Source of the DNA: Circinella minor | Lineage: Eukaryota; Mucoromycota; Mucoromycetes; Mucorales; Lichtheimiaceae | Length of the DNA stretch: 64,000 nucleotides | Assembly: GCA_016758965.1 (NCBI GenBank) | Contig: JAEPRB010000060.1 | Span: 1 to 64,000 of the forward strand | Reading direction: 5' to 3' | In this document: one piece after another, positions 63,289-64,000 of the stretch | How the letters are laid out: each line of letters begins with the position of its first letter | Position numbering within the stretch: position 1 is the first letter of the stretch | The notes under the pieces: model-generated | Seen by the model: only the letters and a program-made list of their open reading frames with translations | Databases searched by the model: none | Told to the model about the DNA's origin: nothing | Program-made: the position numbers and the translations under genes

Positions 63289-64000
63289 TTAGGATCGCAA
63301 ATGAGGTTTGCCATCGGCGGTATCAGGCTTATAATAATCTCCGTGTTGTTGTTGCATTGGAGCTTGACCACCAGCAACAACAGCAGCATTTGGATCATAC
63401 ATGGGCTGACTAGAAGCAGCGGTACTACCATCATAATAATAACCTTGTTCATCATAATATCCTCCACCTTGACCTTGATCTTGATAATAATAACCTTGTT
63501 GTTGTTGGTGATGTGGTGGGGGCGACATGGCGCCAGCGCCGTATTCTTGAGGTTGATTCAATTGAGGTTCATAATAATGACGACCAGAATCATTATAGAA
63601 ATTACCTTGATCATTCAAACGAGGCAAAGTAGGCGATTGGGCGGTTTTTCCGGCGGCGGCGGCAGCACCACCAGCAGCAGCACCAGCAGCAACATTGGCT
63701 GCAGCCATAGGTGGTGAACGGTGATGAGGGAAATCAGTTTCAGCCAATCCAAAGTCTTCAAAGTCGGTGGGACGCTTTTGCTTATTGCGAGCAGTACAAC
63801 CACCACGACGATTTAACCAAGCCAACAAACCACCAATCAAAGCAAGACCAACTATAAATATTTTTCATTTGTTAGTTATTTAAAAAAAAACTTGTTTCGA
63901 GAAATTTTCTGGAATTACTGTTCTCCTCTCATTTTACAGGTACAGTTTCAGAAAGCTATAAAAAAAATCACACACAAAAGAGCTCTTAAATACATACCAA
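63289..64000 (-). CDS. Single-pass membrane protein, C-terminal part (partial)
   Basis: Exon 63851-63289, preceded across an intron (63852-63997) by an exon that begins at 64000 or beyond and continues outside the window. The visible part starts inside a probable transmembrane helix (VGLALIGGLLAWLNRRGG, positive-inside RR). A cytosolic tail of about 170 residues follows: KRPTDFEDFGLAETDFPHH, an Ala/Gly-rich stretch, then Q/Y/G-rich repeats (YYYQDQGQGGGYYDEQGYYY). The topology recalls fungal Mid2/Wsc-like surface sensors or other single-span wall proteins, but the diagnostic ectodomain is outside the window, so no function is assigned. Stop TAA at 63289-63291. Confidence 0.7.

Noticed and set aside
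63301..63717. Plus-strand 138-residue frame
   Set aside because: Antisense of the Q/Y/A-rich tail of the minus-strand membrane protein.

Overview
The window is AT-rich nuclear DNA of a filamentous fungus, most likely an early-diverging Mucoromycota species (Mucorales-like). The evidence is compact genes with many short GT-AG introns, A/T-ending codons, Q/N/S/T low-complexity stretches and very many A/T homopolymers. Typical fungal products are present: a group III HAMP-repeat hybrid histidine kinase, a DASH subunit, a PCL cyclin and Jjj1. I assembled exon chains by hand from splice sites. Every multi-exon model I call intact sums to a whole number of codons, which is an internal check on the models.

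Layout. 0.4-17.6 kb: a small C2H2 protein (-), then five genes on the plus strand: Rad23, Nap1 histone chaperone, an FCP1/NIF-type HAD protein with a DLNGT motif, a GT2 polysaccharide synthase-like glycosyltransferase, and a Nop8/NOL8-like RRM protein. 18.1-27.2 kb (-): an 11-HAMP hybrid histidine kinase and an Nhx1-type endosomal Na+/H+ exchanger. 28-31.4 kb: a small S/T/Q-rich protein (+), a possible PAS-like protein (-) and a Pcl-type cyclin (-). 35.1-37.8 kb: a nine-exon MATE transporter (-). 40.4-44.4 kb: a transposon-rich patch with a solo-LTR candidate, a decayed Tnp2/CACTA-like transposase and a foldback element with 22-bp iterons. 45.2-50.6 kb (-): a small membrane protein, a succinyl-CoA ligase alpha-like protein and Jjj1. 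51.5 kb: a 452-bp MITE with perfect 22-bp TIRs and a 9-bp target duplication. 54.3-63.9 kb: DASH Ask1 (-), mitochondrial ferredoxin reductase (+), a head-to-head pair of paralogous membrane proteins (-/+), and a single-pass membrane protein (-) that runs off the right edge.

The genes do not form one pathway. Themes are: proteostasis and chromatin (Rad23, Nap1); ribosome biogenesis (Nop8-like, Jjj1); osmotic and ion homeostasis (HAMP kinase, Nhx1, MATE); mitochondrial metabolism (succinyl-CoA ligase, ferredoxin reductase); and cell division (Ask1, Pcl cyclin). Gene-poor stretches of 3-4 kb (31.4-35.1, 37.8-45.2, 50.6-54.3 kb) hold all the transposon traces. No tRNA, rRNA, CRISPR or bacterial-type operon was seen. 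The most novel items are the 22-bp-iteron foldback element, the 9-bp-TSD MITE, the divergent duplicated membrane-protein pair and the expanded HAMP array.
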